This document shows positions 41,707 through 50,847 of a DNA stretch of 64,000 nucleotides, piece after piece. Position numbers and translations under genes: made by a program. Below the pieces are notes generated by a model. The model was not told where the DNA came from and did not search any database. It was given only the letters and a program-made list of their open reading frames with translations. Position 1 is the stretch's first letter. Every line of letters begins with the position of its first letter. This DNA is from Pseudomonas frederiksbergensis (GTDB taxonomy: Bacteria > Pseudomonadota > Gammaproteobacteria > Pseudomonadales > Pseudomonadaceae), in contig NZ_CP018319.1 of NCBI RefSeq assembly GCF_001952935.1, positions 5,972,001-6,036,000 on the forward strand, given 5' to 3'.

Positions 41707-42660
41707 CTACTGCAAATCGCTGCGCGAAACAGTGACCCAGTAACGGCTGTATCGGCTGACGCGAAGGGAGAAGCCGCTCTCCAGTGCGGCCAGCGCCAGG
41801 TCTGTGTTATCGATGGGAAACGCGCCGGACACCCTTAAATTGGCAATGCGCGGATCACAGCGCAGCACCCCGGCGCGATAGCGCGAAAGGTCGGCCAACA
41901 ATTCGCCCAAGGGACGATCGATGGCGATGATACTGCCTCGCTGCCACGCGCCTGCCGATGCATCGTTGCGCCGTACCGTCCCCAGCGAAATGGCATTGAA
42001 GCCGATAGCCTGGCCAGCCTCGAGGCGCACTGTCGATCCACCGCCAGAGGTGACTTCCACCGCTTTCTCAAGCACCGCCACCTCGCCACTCTCACTTTGG
42101 GACCGAACGATAAAACGCGTCCCCAGCGCCAGCACCTCGCCATGGCGGGTGACCACCTTGAACGGCCGCTGCGAAGGATCGGCGGCGGTGGTGACGAGAA
42201 TCTCGCCCCGCAACAGTTCCAGCACGCGTTGATGAGTGTCGAAACGCAGGTTGACCACGGTGTCGGTGTTCAGCAGCAATGAACTGCCATCCGCCAGGCG
42301 AAACTCCCGGCGCTCACCCACGGCGGTGTGGAAATCGGCAAGCAGGTCTTGGGTTGTTTCACTGCGCCAGCCGGACCAGCCCAGCGAACCAGCAGACGCC
42401 AACACCACCACACTGCGCAATATCTGGCGACGGGATCGCTCGGCCCCCCGCAAGGCCGGCGAAGCCAGGGCGCCCGGCACGCTGCTCATCTGCTCGCCGA
42501 CAGCGGCCATGCGCTGCCAGGCCTGGCGATGTGCAGGATCAGCAACCAGCCAGTCATTCCACGCCGCACGATCCGAATCGGTCGCGACGCCGGACTGCAG
42601 CCGGGCGTACCACCGGGCGGCGATGCTGATTGCCTTTAACTCGACGGGCGACAGGCTCAT
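41707..42660 (-). CDS. fecR: FecR-type anti-sigma regulator
   Basis: A 317-residue protein: N-terminal cytoplasmic domain (AARWYARLQSGVATDSDRAAWNDWL, AHRQAWQRM), one membrane helix at about 85-105, and periplasmic FecR beta domain (DFHTAVGERREFRLADGSSLLLNTDTVV, LGTRFIVRSQSESGEVAVLE). It passes the receptor's signal to the sigma factor. Its ATG overlaps the end of the sigma gene by four bases. Confidence 0.92.
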   Translation of the reverse strand: MSLSPVELKAISIAARWYARLQSGVATDSDRAAWNDWLVADPAHRQAWQRMAAVGEQMSSVPGALASPALRGAERSRRQILRSVVVLASAGSLGWSGWRSETTQDLLADFHTAVGERREFRLADGSSLLLNTDTVVNLRFDTHQRVLELLRGEILVTTAADPSQRPFKVVTRHGEVLALGTRFIVRSQSESGEVAVLEKAVEVTSGGGSTVRLEAGQAIGFNAISLGTVRRNDASAGAWQRGSIIAIDRPLGELLADLSRYRAGVLRCDPRIANLRVSGAFPIDNTDLALAALESGFSLRVSRYSRYWVTVSRSDLQ

Positions 42661-43178
42661 GCGAGCTGCAACCGGATCTGCATCAGGCAGCAATGTTCCA
42701 TGGCCTTGGCCATGTGATTGTTGACCGTGCGCACGCTGACACTCAGGCGCTCGGCAATTTGCGGATAGGTCAGGCCATCGAACTGAGACAGGATGAACGT
42801 TTGCTTGACCTTCGGCCCCAGCCCTTGCAGCAAACGGTCGATTTCCATCAGGGCCTGCAGCAGGATCGCCTGTTCCTCCAACGAGGGCTGTTGCCATTCG
42901 GGCATGGCGGCCAAGGCTTCCAGATAGGACTGCTCCAGCGAGCGCCGACGGAACAGATCGATCAGCAAGCCCTTGGCGATCATTGACAGGTAAGGTCGCG
43001 GCTCGCGAATCTCCAGCGCGTTGCGCGCCTTGATGACCCGGACGAAGGTGTCCTGCGCCAGGTCCGCCGCATCGAAGGCATTGCCCAGCCGTTTGCGCAG
43101 CCAGCCTTTGAGCCAACCGTGATGGTCGCAATACAGATCATTGACAGCGCTGCGCAGGGACAAATCGTTGACGGTCAT
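42657..43178 (-). CDS. fecI: FecI-type ECF sigma factor
   Basis: A 173-residue ECF sigma factor: region 2 (HGWLKGWLRKRLGNAFDAADLAQDTFVRVI) and region 4 (LSQFDGLTYPQIAERLSVSVRTVNNHMAKAM). It should direct transcription of the receptor gene when the cognate ferri-siderophore binds. A Fur box lies 23 bp upstream of its start, so synthesis is limited to low iron. Confidence 0.93.
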   Translation of the reverse strand: MTVNDLSLRSAVNDLYCDHHGWLKGWLRKRLGNAFDAADLAQDTFVRVIKARNALEIREPRPYLSMIAKGLLIDLFRRRSLEQSYLEALAAMPEWQQPSLEEQAILLQALMEIDRLLQGLGPKVKQTFILSQFDGLTYPQIAERLSVSVRTVNNHMAKAMEHCCLMQIRLQLA

Positions 43179-43201
43179 GACAATAGAATAATTCGCGAGT
43201 G

Positions 43202-43220
43202 ATAATGACTCGCATTGTCA
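43202..43220. promoter_or_regulatory. Fur box upstream of fecI
   Basis: GATAATGACTCGCATTGTC matches 14 of 19 positions of the Fur consensus, with both outer GATAAT-like halves preserved, 23 bp upstream of the fecI start. Confidence 0.8.
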
Positions 43221-43270
43221 TCCGTGCAGGCGGTGATTGGCAATAGCCACCTTAGGCAAAAACCACCCTC

Positions 43271-43639
43271 TCACTCGATGTCCTTGAGCACCTCAAACGT
43301 GACTTGATCGGGATAGAAGGCCATATAGCCGCGAATCTGCTCGACCGACACTTTGGGGTCTTCATAGCTCCACACCGCGTTAGCGCCCTCATGTCCCGGG
43401 ATTTGCAGACTGAAATAGCTGGCATCGCCCTTATAGGGGCAATAACTCGTGTGATCGGTGCGGGCAAAGTACTTTTCATCGATGTCTTCACGCGGTACGT
43501 AATACACCGGAGGGTAGTTGGCCTCGAGCAACACCAGCGCTCGTGCGGACGCGGCCACCTGGATGCCGTGAAACTTCACAAGCAGGCAGCCCGGCTGCTC
43601 TGCAATGGTGATGACAGGACTAGGACCGGTGCTTTTCAT
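43271..43639 (-). CDS. DUF427-family protein
   Basis: A 122-residue cytoplasmic protein with the DUF427 signature: VYYVPREDIDEKYFARTDHTSYCPYKGDASYFS region with conserved TDHTSYCPYKGDA, and the late YEDPKVSVEQIRGYMAFYPDQV segment. The family is a small beta barrel of unknown role, widespread in bacteria. It stands alone between the fecI regulatory region and topB. Confidence 0.9.
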   Translation of the reverse strand: MKSTGPSPVITIAEQPGCLLVKFHGIQVAASARALVLLEANYPPVYYVPREDIDEKYFARTDHTSYCPYKGDASYFSLQIPGHEGANAVWSYEDPKVSVEQIRGYMAFYPDQVTFEVLKDIE

Positions 43640-43899
43640 GAAATACGTTCCTCATGACGGTGATGGACCTGCAGGTGCGAGCGATGCGCGATTTATTAGG
43701 TATACCTCATGTTTTGCACTCATGACGGCTTCGCAGCCGAACGGGAGAGAGCCTCCTCGCCGATAGCGATCAGTGGGCTGCGAAGTCTGTGCAATGAATC
43801 GCAACGCACAGACTGTACATCCATACAGATAAAGATTGCCCCATCGCTCTTCAGCCGCCATCCTGTGCGCCTCTCGACAGTTGATGAGCGATGGTGGTT

Positions 43900-45849
43900 A
43901 TGCGGCTGTACCTCTGTGAAAAACCTTCCCAGGCCAAAGACATTGCGGCCGTCCTCGGCGCCAGGCGTCGTGGCGACGGCTGCTGGCTGGGAACGGACGT
44001 CACGGTGACCTGGTGCATCGGCCATCTGCTGGAAACCGCGCCGCCCGACGCCTATGACGCGCGTTACAAGCGTTGGGTGCTGGCGGACCTGCCGATCATT
44101 CCAGAGAAGTGGAAAATGACCGTCAAGCCGCGTACGGCCAGCCAATACAAAGCGGTCAAGCGGCTGCTCGGCGAGGCCAGCGAACTGGTGATCGCCACCG
44201 ACGCCGACCGTGAGGGCGAGATGATCGCCCGGGAACTGGTGGAGCATTGCCGTTATCGCGGGCCGATCCAGCGGCTATGGCTGTCGGCGCTGGACGATGC
44301 ATCGATCCGCAAGGCATTGGCGGCACTGAAGCCGGGAGCAGAGACCTTTAGCCTTTACCATTCGGCGCTCGGGCGCTCGCGGGCCGATTGGCTGATCGGG
44401 ATGAACATGAGTCGGCTGTTCACGCTGTTGGGGCGTCAGTCGGGTTATCAGGGCGTATTGCCGGTCGGTCGGGTGCAAACGCCGACCCTGCGCCTGGTGG
44501 TGGATCGCGACCGTAGCATCGCCGATTTCGTGCCAGTCGCCTATTGGGCCATCGACGTGCAACTGCTGCACGACGGCACTACGTTCACCGCCCAGTGGCG
44601 TGCAGCCTCAGAGGCTTGCGACGATCAGGATCGCTGCCTGAATCAGGCGTTGGCGCAGCAAGCAGCGGCGGCAATCGGCACTGCTGCGAGTGCCCGGGTG
44701 ATCAAACTGCGTACCGAGCGAATGCGCGAAGTGGCGCCCCTGCCCTTCGATCTGGGCACCTTGCAGGAAGTCTGCTCGAAGAAGCTCGGGCTCGGCGCCC
44801 AGGAAACCCTCGACATCGCCCAGGCCCTTTACGAAACCCACAAGGTCATCACCTATCCACGCAGCGACTGCGGTTATTTGCCCGTGAGTCAGCACAGCGA
44901 AGCACCCAGCATACTTGCTGCCCTGAGGCAGGCTGATCCGGCGCTGAACGCCTTGAACGATTTCCTCGAGCCCCAGCGTCGCTCAAGGGCCTGGAACGAC
45001 GCCAAGGTCAGCGCTCACCACGGCATCATCCCCACCGCTGCGGCGAAGAATCTCGAGCGACTGGCGGGCAAGCAGCGGGCGGTCTACACCCTGATCCGCG
45101 CGCGTTACCTGGCGCAGTTTCTGCCCAACCATGAATACGACCGGACCCAGGCCGACTTCGACTGCGCCGGTGAAGCCTTGCGTGCCGTCGGCAAGCAGAT
45201 CGTCGAGCCCGGCTGGAAACGCGCCCTGCCCGAGGCCCTTGCCCCGGCCAAGGGCCGCGAAGCACCGGCGCCACAAACATTGCCGGCATTGGCTGAAGGA
45301 CGTGACTGCGCAGTGGCCGACGTCAAGCTCAAGGACCTCTGGACGCAACCACCCAAACCGTTCACCGAAGGCGACCTGATCAAGGCGATGAAGAACGTCG
45401 CCAAACTGGTGGAAGATCCGCTGCTCAAACAGAAACTCAAGGACACCACTGGCATCGGCACTGAAGCGACCCGCGCTTCGATCATCCAGGGCCTTCTCGA
45501 CCGTGGTTATCTGATCAAGAACGGCAAGGCCCTGGCCGCCACCCCGGCCGCGTTCAGCCTGATCGATGCCGTGCCGCGTGCCATCGCCGACCCCGGAACC
45601 ACGGCGATTTGGGAGCAGGCGCTGGACATGGTGCAGAGCGGCGAGATGAGCCTGGAAGAATTCGTCACCAAACAGGCCGCGTGGATGAGCAAACAGGTCG
45701 CCCGTTGCGCCGGGCTGAGCCTGACCATCAGCGGACCGGCAAGCCCCGCCGGGCCCGGGGCAACACCGTGGAAAAACAAACGCAAGCCCGCCAAACGCAA
45801 GCCCACGACGGGCACCAAACGCGCAGCAAAACCGGCGAGCAAGGCCTGA
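43900..45849 (+). CDS. topB: DNA topoisomerase III
   Basis: A type IA topoisomerase of about 649 residues. It has the TOPRIM start MRLYLCEKPSQAKDIAAVLG, acidic metal site ATDADREGEMIARE, the GRVQTPTL motif, and the catalytic tyrosine in ITYPRSDCGYLP. The tail is lysine-rich (KRKPTTGTKRAAKPASKA) with no zinc fingers. It decatenates DNA. ATG 43900 gives the usual N-terminus; ATG 43891 would add MVV. A REP cluster follows. Confidence 0.95.
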   Translation: MRLYLCEKPSQAKDIAAVLGARRRGDGCWLGTDVTVTWCIGHLLETAPPDAYDARYKRWVLADLPIIPEKWKMTVKPRTASQYKAVKRLLGEASELVIATDADREGEMIARELVEHCRYRGPIQRLWLSALDDASIRKALAALKPGAETFSLYHSALGRSRADWLIGMNMSRLFTLLGRQSGYQGVLPVGRVQTPTLRLVVDRDRSIADFVPVAYWAIDVQLLHDGTTFTAQWRAASEACDDQDRCLNQALAQQAAAAIGTAASARVIKLRTERMREVAPLPFDLGTLQEVCSKKLGLGAQETLDIAQALYETHKVITYPRSDCGYLPVSQHSEAPSILAALRQADPALNALNDFLEPQRRSRAWNDAKVSAHHGIIPTAAAKNLERLAGKQRAVYTLIRARYLAQFLPNHEYDRTQADFDCAGEALRAVGKQIVEPGWKRALPEALAPAKGREAPAPQTLPALAEGRDCAVADVKLKDLWTQPPKPFTEGDLIKAMKNVAKLVEDPLLKQKLKDTTGIGTEATRASIIQGLLDRGYLIKNGKALAATPAAFSLIDAVPRAIADPGTTAIWEQALDMVQSGEMSLEEFVTKQAAWMSKQVARCAGLSLTISGPASPAGPGATPWKNKRKPAKRKPTTGTKRAAKPASKA

Positions 45850-45885
45850 GGGGATTTCGAGCGAGCCCGAATGGACTATGTTCTT

Positions 45886-46204
45886 TGTGGGAGCGGGCTT
45901 GCTCGCGAAGAGGGAGTGTCAGTCAACATTAGTGTTGCTGGCACACCGCTTTCGTCGGAACACCGCCCGGAGCAAGATTATGTGTTCACTTAAGAGAGTC
46001 TTGAATCAGAGAAACCTGTGGCGAGGGAGCTTGCTCCCGCTTGAGTGCGTAGCACTCACAAAAATCGGCAATGATTGTCAGATTTTTGGGGCCGCTACGC
46101 AGCCCAGCGCGAGCAAGCTCGCTCGCTCGCTCGCCACAAAGGTACGCACGATCCAAGAGCGCGCCTAAGTGAACAGCATTACCCGGAGCAAGCCAGCTCC
46201 CACA
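45886..46204. repeat. REP split by a 205-bp insertion
   Basis: The left arm GTGGGAGCGGGCTTGCTCGC begins at 45887. The right arm is present as far as CCCGGAGCAAG (45966-45976), then repeated as CCCGGAGCAAG (46182-46192) and completed by CCAGCTCCCACA to 46204. Without the insert the arms pair over about 20 bases. Confidence 0.8.
45977..46181. mobile_element. 205-bp MITE-like element carrying a second REP
   Basis: The segment is flanked by 11-bp direct repeats CCCGGAGCAAG. Near its ends lie inverted TGTTCACTTA (45983-45992) and TAAGTGAACA (46166-46175), with further imperfect pairing through CTTGAATC / GATCCAAG. Its centre (46016-46140) is a REP of the GTGGCGAGGGAGCTTGCTCC family whose right arm holds a GCTC tandem expansion. 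It has no coding capacity. Confidence 0.6.
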
Positions 46205-46248
46205 GCTTACCCGCCAGGCAACAACCCTGCTTTCTGAGAGGTATGATC

Positions 46249-46770
46249 ATGGCGACAATCAGCAGCCAGCCCTTGATAGAACTGCACGCCGCACAGCGCG
46301 ACGAACTGGAAACGATTGAAAACCTGATGCAGTTCTATCTGTATGACTTCAGCGAGTGGCTGCCGCTGAAGCTTGGTGAGCACGGCTTCTTCAACGCTCA
46401 GCCTAAACCTGGTTACTGGCGCAACCCCGCCACCAGGCCGTTTTTGATCAAGGTTGATGGAGAATTGGCCGGTTTCGTGACGGTGGATGATGAAACCCAA
46501 GTTCCCGGCGCCGAGTACAACATCGGCTACTTCTTTGTCAGTCGACGCTTTCGTGGCCAAGGCGTCGCGAAGTTTGTCGTTTCCACCCTCTTGAGCCGGT
46601 TCCCCGGTCAATGGCAAATTTTCCACCTCGACGTGAATCAACCTGCGCAGCGGTTCTGGGCTCGGGTCCTGCCTGATCTCACCCATGGCGAGTTCACCCT
46701 GCATCAGCAGCCGGTAGACGGTTATCCCTGCACCATTTACCGATTCCAGGCATCGCTGCCATCGTCCTGA
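46249..46770 (+). CDS. GNAT-family N-acetyltransferase
   Basis: A 173-residue GNAT protein: ELETIENLMQFYLYDFSEW at the start, the beta-hairpin FLIKVDGELAGFVTVDDE, and the acetyl-CoA loop YFFVSRRFRGQGVAKFVVSTLLSRFPGQW (R/Q-x-x-G-x-G/A). The acceptor is unknown; relatives are annotated as predicted acetyltransferases. GAGAGG lies seven bases before ATG 46249. The region upstream is REP-derived and not part of the protein. Confidence 0.88.
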   Translation: MATISSQPLIELHAAQRDELETIENLMQFYLYDFSEWLPLKLGEHGFFNAQPKPGYWRNPATRPFLIKVDGELAGFVTVDDETQVPGAEYNIGYFFVSRRFRGQGVAKFVVSTLLSRFPGQWQIFHLDVNQPAQRFWARVLPDLTHGEFTLHQQPVDGYPCTIYRFQASLPSS

Positions 46771-47291
46771 CTGGCGCGTTCCCATAGCGCTTTTTAATTC
46801 CAAACAACTTTGTCCGACAATATGTAGTGACCAAAAATAATCACTACAAAACCGTTGACGCCTCCGATTTGCCCTTGCATGATGCAGACGTCTCCCCGAT
46901 CGGGAGTACAGGCAACACGTTTGAGCAAGCTCGTCTGACCGCCGAGCTGTTTTTCCCGGATACACGCTGCCCACAAGGCAGATTGAAGAAGCTGACCTGG
47001 CCTGAACGTCCAGTACAAGGACGAGAAGCGCTGGCGATCAATCCTCATGAAGCTTGTGACCGACCCCTGAAAAGGTTGGCAGTGGCCTGAAGGTTTTCGC
47101 TGCTTCTCCTCGTTGTGACGCTATTGCGTAGCAGTTATTCAACACGACTACATGCAACAGACGCGGGACCCCGTCAATTTGGCGGCTGACCGCTGACGTC
47201 CTGGTTTCGGTGCCAGGGATCAACTAACCGATGGGCTACCTGTATTAGCGAATCAACTTTGAAAGATCACCAAATGGTCAAGGGGCTTACT
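46771..47291. other. 521-bp stretch without a convincing gene
   Basis: Both strands contain only short frames. The longest, from GTG 46827 to 47090 on the plus strand, has no clear ribosome site and no recognisable sequence. The part after 47100 is A/T-richer and may hold the promoter of the gene at 47292. Confidence 0.5.
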
Positions 47292-47621
47292 ATGAATCTG
47301 AACAATCAACCCACTATCGATGAACTGGCTCATCTGTTCGCTGCGCAAAAAGACAGCCATGACAGCCATATCCTGTGGATCAGCAAGTCGGGCCAGGTGC
47401 ATATCGACTGCCTGTCGCCTCACGCTCATGAAGCGGAGTTCGACAAGAACAACCAGAACCTGCTCGCCCGACTGAAGATGTACCGTCGCGGCCAAGGCTA
47501 TGTCGGCAAGAAAGCCGCGGCTGACAAGGACTTCATCGGTAACGTTCTGCAAACGCTGAAACAGGCGTGGGCCTCGATGCAGAACCAGAACGAAGTTCGG
47601 GTGATTGACCGGTTCTACTGA
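47292..47621 (+). CDS. small hypothetical protein
   Basis: A 109-residue soluble protein that I do not recognise beyond a hypothetical family. It has a short helical start (PTIDELAHLFAAQKD), a beta segment SHILWISKSGQVHIDCLSPH, and a basic helical C-terminal half (LLARLKMYRRGQGYVGKKAAAD, FIGNVLQTLKQAWASM). AAGGGG lies six bases before ATG 47292, and a strong terminator follows, so it is a separate expressed unit. Confidence 0.7.
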   Translation: MNLNNQPTIDELAHLFAAQKDSHDSHILWISKSGQVHIDCLSPHAHEAEFDKNNQNLLARLKMYRRGQGYVGKKAAADKDFIGNVLQTLKQAWASMQNQNEVRVIDRFY

Positions 47622-47643
47622 CACTTCCACACCCCATCCATGA

Positions 47644-47679
47644 AAAGGCCCCACTCGTTACATCGAGCGGGGCCTTTTT
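47644..47679 (+). terminator. Rho-independent terminator
   Basis: Stem AAAGGCCCCACTCG / CGAGCGGGGCCTTT with one mismatch, six-base loop, and a T-rich end. Confidence 0.88.
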
Positions 47680-47745
47680 GTTTGCCTCATGCGCACCAAA
47701 CAACGCTATCGTTAACCGTGTGCACTGGATCATTGGAGGTTTTTG

Positions 47746-48048
47746 ATGAACATACAACTGACAGGCTTGCTGTTACTCGTAATGGCCAGTGCTGCCCATG
47801 CAAACACCATCACCGGCGTGCCGTTGTTCGATGCTGACTGCCCCGGCAATATCATCGTTCATGCGGATCAGGACGGACCGGTATTGATCAATAGCAAGGA
47901 AGCCGAGACCAAAGCCATTGACGATCGCCGTTTCGAAGCCAGGGGGTCGGGCGTCATCATCTCGATCATTCTCTCCGATGACGACTCGGTCACAGTGTCC
48001 TCCACGGGCAAGGCGCCCAATGGTGTGTGCCAATTAATAGAAGACTGA
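47746..48048 (+). CDS. small exported hypothetical protein
   Basis: A 100-residue protein with a signal peptide (MNIQLTGLLLLVMASAAHA) and a mature domain of about 80 residues rich in short beta strands, with two cysteines (DADCPGN and NGVCQLI) placed to form one disulfide joining its ends. It is acidic and probably periplasmic. TGGAGG lies six bases before the start. Its 3' end overlaps the convergent cynR gene by 15 bases. No function is assigned. Confidence 0.72.
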   Translation: MNIQLTGLLLLVMASAAHANTITGVPLFDADCPGNIIVHADQDGPVLINSKEAETKAIDDRRFEARGSGVIISIILSDDDSVTVSSTGKAPNGVCQLIED

Positions 48049-48939
48049 CGTTGTCGACTCACCGGCAGCCGCACCCAACACCAGTTCCATAAAAGCCACC
48101 GACGCTGCGCTGTGATAGTTGTTTTTGCGTCGAAGCAGCGCGGCCCCTCGTTTGGGCGACTCGCCCAACAACGGGATTTTGCGCAACACCCGGTCCTCGG
48201 TGGCAATGGGCTCAGGAAGTATGGTGGCGATGGCGGTGTGCCGAATGACTTCCAGCAAGGTACTCACCGAATTGACCTCGATCACCACCTTCGGCGTGAT
48301 TTGCTCCTGGGCAAAGTACTCATCAATGCGGGTACGAGTAACGAAATCGGGGGTCAACAACGCAAACTCCAGTTTCGCGACCTCTTGCGCGGACAACGCG
48401 ACCTGGCTTTCGTATAACGGGTGATCACGCCCCACCATGACGCCCAAGGTCTCGGTAAACGCCGGGATCGACTCGATGTCAGCATTTCTGACCTGGGTAA
48501 ACGCGATGGCGATGTCCAGTGAGTCATCCACCAGCCCCGCCTCGATGTCATCCATCGACAGCTCGAAAATCTGTAGATGGATGTTTGGATACCGCGCCAG
48601 GTAATCGCGCACCAGCGGCCCCACCAGGTAAGCCATGAACGTTGGGGTCATGGCCAGCCGCAGGGTGCCGCGGGACAAGTCCTTTACGTCATGCAGCGCA
48701 CGTTTGCCTGCCTCCAGTTCCACCAGCACTCGACGAGCACATTCGATGTAGGCCTCTCCCGCATCGGTGGGTTTCACCGTGCGCGAGGTTCGATCGAACA
48801 GGCTGACGCCCAGGGTTTCTTCCAGTTGCCGGATCTGTTGGGACAGGGTCGGCTGCGAAACGTGAAGCGCCTCGGCGGCGCGGGTAAAACCGCCGTGGTC
48901 GGCGACCGCCAGCAAATAGCGCAAATGTCGGAGCAACAT
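48034..48939 (-). CDS. cynR: CynR, LysR-type regulator of cyanate genes
   Basis: A 301-residue LysR protein: MLLRHLRYLLAVADHGGFTRAAEALHVSQPTLSQQIRQLE opening region and a CbbR/CynR-like effector domain. It is divergent from cynS with a 124-bp gap, as in other cyn loci, where it activates transcription in the presence of cyanate. The gap includes an A/T-rich LysR-type target near CTTATGCG...ATATATCG. I start at ATG 48939; the longer frame lacks support. Confidence 0.9.
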   Translation of the reverse strand: MLLRHLRYLLAVADHGGFTRAAEALHVSQPTLSQQIRQLEETLGVSLFDRTSRTVKPTDAGEAYIECARRVLVELEAGKRALHDVKDLSRGTLRLAMTPTFMAYLVGPLVRDYLARYPNIHLQIFELSMDDIEAGLVDDSLDIAIAFTQVRNADIESIPAFTETLGVMVGRDHPLYESQVALSAQEVAKLEFALLTPDFVTRTRIDEYFAQEQITPKVVIEVNSVSTLLEVIRHTAIATILPEPIATEDRVLRKIPLLGESPKRGAALLRRKNNYHSAASVAFMELVLGAAAGESTTSVFY

Positions 48940-49063
48940 GGGAAACCACCATCTATAGGCTGTGCTTATGCGTTGCATTATATATCGGTCTTGGACGCTA
49001 TGGATCGATCGGCAGAAGATTGCTCCACACCCAAGCAACCTCACTCCCGACAGGAGAATCACC

Positions 49064-49531
49064 ATGCAACAGTCCCACGCCTACAGCGACCCAAGCCTGG
49101 CGCTGACCACGTCGATCCTCGATGCAAAAGCGCGCAAAAACCTGTCATGGCAGGACCTGACTGACGGCACCGGCCTCGGTCTGGCTTACGTCACTGCCGC
49201 CCTGCTCGGTCAGCACCCGCTGCCGGAAAGCGCCGCCAAAGTGATTGGCGAGAAGCTGGACCTGGATGCCGACACCGTGGCCCGCCTGCAGATCATTCCG
49301 CTGCGCGGCAGCCTCTCGGGTGTCCCGACCGACCCGACCATCTACCGTTTTTACGAAATGATCCAGATTTACGGCACCACCCTCAAAGCCCTGGTTCATG
49401 AGCAATTCGGCGACGGCATCATCAGTGCAATCAACTTCAAGCTCGACATGAAAAAAGTCGAAGACCCGGAAGGCGGTTCTCGCGCGGTAATCACCCTCGA
49501 CGGCAAGTTCCTGCCACTGCGTCCTTTTTAA
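49064..49531 (+). CDS. cynS: cyanate hydratase (cyanase)
   Basis: A 155-residue cyanase: N-terminal helical domain (AYSDPSLALTTSILDAKARKNLSWQDL) and catalytic C-terminal domain with the conserved R and E in YRFYEMIQIYG and S in DGIISAINF. It converts cyanate and bicarbonate to ammonia and CO2 via carbamate. AGGAGA lies upstream. With the carbonic anhydrase that follows, it forms the usual pair in which the anhydrase restores bicarbonate. Confidence 0.97.
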   Translation: MQQSHAYSDPSLALTTSILDAKARKNLSWQDLTDGTGLGLAYVTAALLGQHPLPESAAKVIGEKLDLDADTVARLQIIPLRGSLSGVPTDPTIYRFYEMIQIYGTTLKALVHEQFGDGIISAINFKLDMKKVEDPEGGSRAVITLDGKFLPLRPF

Positions 49532-49591
49532 GTGAATACCGGCCCGCACTGATGTGCGGGCCAAACCCGACTCACACATGAGGACATCGCC

Positions 49592-50254
49592 ATGAAAGCG
49601 CTCATCGAAGGTTTTTTGAAGTTCCAGAAAGACGCCTTTCCACAACGCACCGACCTGTTCAAGCACCTGGCCACCACCCAGCATCCGGGCACGCTGTTCA
49701 TCACCTGCTCCGACAGCCGTGTCGTGCCGGAACTGCTGACCCAACAAGAACCCGGCGAACTGTTTGTGATCCGCAATGCCGGCAACATCGTGCCCTCCTA
49801 CAGCCCTCACCCCGGCGGTGTGTCGGCTACGGTCGAATATGCGGTCGCGGTGCTTGGAGTCACCGATATTGTGATCTGCGGGCACTCGGACTGTGGCGCC
49901 ATGACCGCCGTCGCCAAGTGCACATGCATGGACCACCTGCCCGCCGTCAGCGGCTGGTTGCAACACGCCGAGTCAGCGAAAGTCATCAACGAATCGCGTC
50001 CGCACGCCAATGAAGCGGCGAAGGTGAGTTCAATGGTTCGGGAGAATGTCATCGCGCAACTGGCCAACATCCAGACGCATCCGAGCGTGCGCCTGGCGCA
50101 GGAGAAAGGCCTGTTGAATTTGCATGGTTGGGTCTACGACATCGAGACCGGTTCCATCGAGGCACTGGATGCCGACAGCCACCGTTTTGTGGCGCTCGCC
50201 GAGTATCCGGACACCTGCGCCCTTCAAGCCCGATCCATAGAAGCAGCAGCCTGA
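49592..50254 (+). CDS. cynT: beta-class carbonic anhydrase of the cyn operon
   Basis: A 220-residue beta-carbonic anhydrase with zinc ligands and catalytic pair in ITCSDSRVVPE and VICGHSDCGAM. It returns CO2 to bicarbonate so that cyanase does not run out of substrate. It lies 60 bp after cynS on the same strand and is followed by a hairpin. Confidence 0.95.
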   Translation: MKALIEGFLKFQKDAFPQRTDLFKHLATTQHPGTLFITCSDSRVVPELLTQQEPGELFVIRNAGNIVPSYSPHPGGVSATVEYAVAVLGVTDIVICGHSDCGAMTAVAKCTCMDHLPAVSGWLQHAESAKVINESRPHANEAAKVSSMVRENVIAQLANIQTHPSVRLAQEKGLLNLHGWVYDIETGSIEALDADSHRFVALAEYPDTCALQARSIEAAA

Positions 50255-50282
50255 AGTGTCGATTGGCAGACAGGCGATCGAC

Positions 50283-50311
50283 GCAACGCTCCCGGCTCAC
50301 GGGAGCGTTGC
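50283..50311. terminator. hairpin between cynT and the BON gene
   Basis: Perfect 12-bp stem GCAACGCTCCCG / CGGGAGCGTTGC with a five-base loop between convergent genes. No T run follows on either strand, so termination would be weak. Confidence 0.6.
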
Positions 50312-50330
50312 ACTGACACCATCGACCGGG

Positions 50331-50681
50331 TTATTTATCGTCGATCCTTGTTGACGATGGTGGCCGACTCTCAGGGGCCTCTTCCGCGTTGGGTGGTTGT
50401 TGAGTACTGCCTGGCGTGAACACGTGAGTCAGCAAGTCTCTGGCATCCACTTCAACGACCCCCTGAACCGAACGGGCCAAAGCAACCGCCCGCTCACACT
50501 GTTTATGGGTGTTGACGCGACCGCTCAATGCCACCGTCCCCCCATGGGTTTTCACATGGATTTGCAGGCCAAAGCTGGGTTCGGCCATTGCCAGGGCTGA
50601 CTTCACCCTGGCGGTAATCCACGTGTCGTGAACGCCCCTTTCCAGATCATGAGAGTATTGTTGGAAGGAATGAAGTTTCAT
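50331..50681 (-). CDS. BON-domain protein
   Basis: A 116-residue protein with one BON domain at about 18-85 (DTWITARVKSALAMAEPSFGLQIHVKTHGG, VALSGRVNTHKQCERAVALARSVQGVVEVDARDLL). The tail is proline-rich and disordered. BON domains bind phospholipid surfaces and often act in osmotic stress proteins; no signal peptide is evident here. Confidence 0.88.
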   Translation of the reverse strand: MKLHSFQQYSHDLERGVHDTWITARVKSALAMAEPSFGLQIHVKTHGGTVALSGRVNTHKQCERAVALARSVQGVVEVDARDLLTHVFTPGSTQQPPNAEEAPESRPPSSTRIDDK

Positions 50682-50847
50682 GGTGTAACCCTCTCTCCGT
50701 CATCAGATGCACTGCCCGTCCATTGGCGGTGCAGCCTTGACGCTCGGGCGAGCGTTATGGACATCTGATTCGTTTGGAGTGCTCGCCACGCCCATACGGG
50801 CGCACATTAAGTATAGTGCGGCCGTTGACTGGGATCGTGGTGCCGGA

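Noticed and set aside
43640..43899. second small gene between DUF427 and topB
   Set aside because: Only short frames without ribosome sites; part of the sequence resembles a decayed repeat arm.
46827..47090. possible 87-residue gene
   Set aside because: GTG start without a ribosome site, no family resemblance and no conserved pattern; left as an unassigned stretch.
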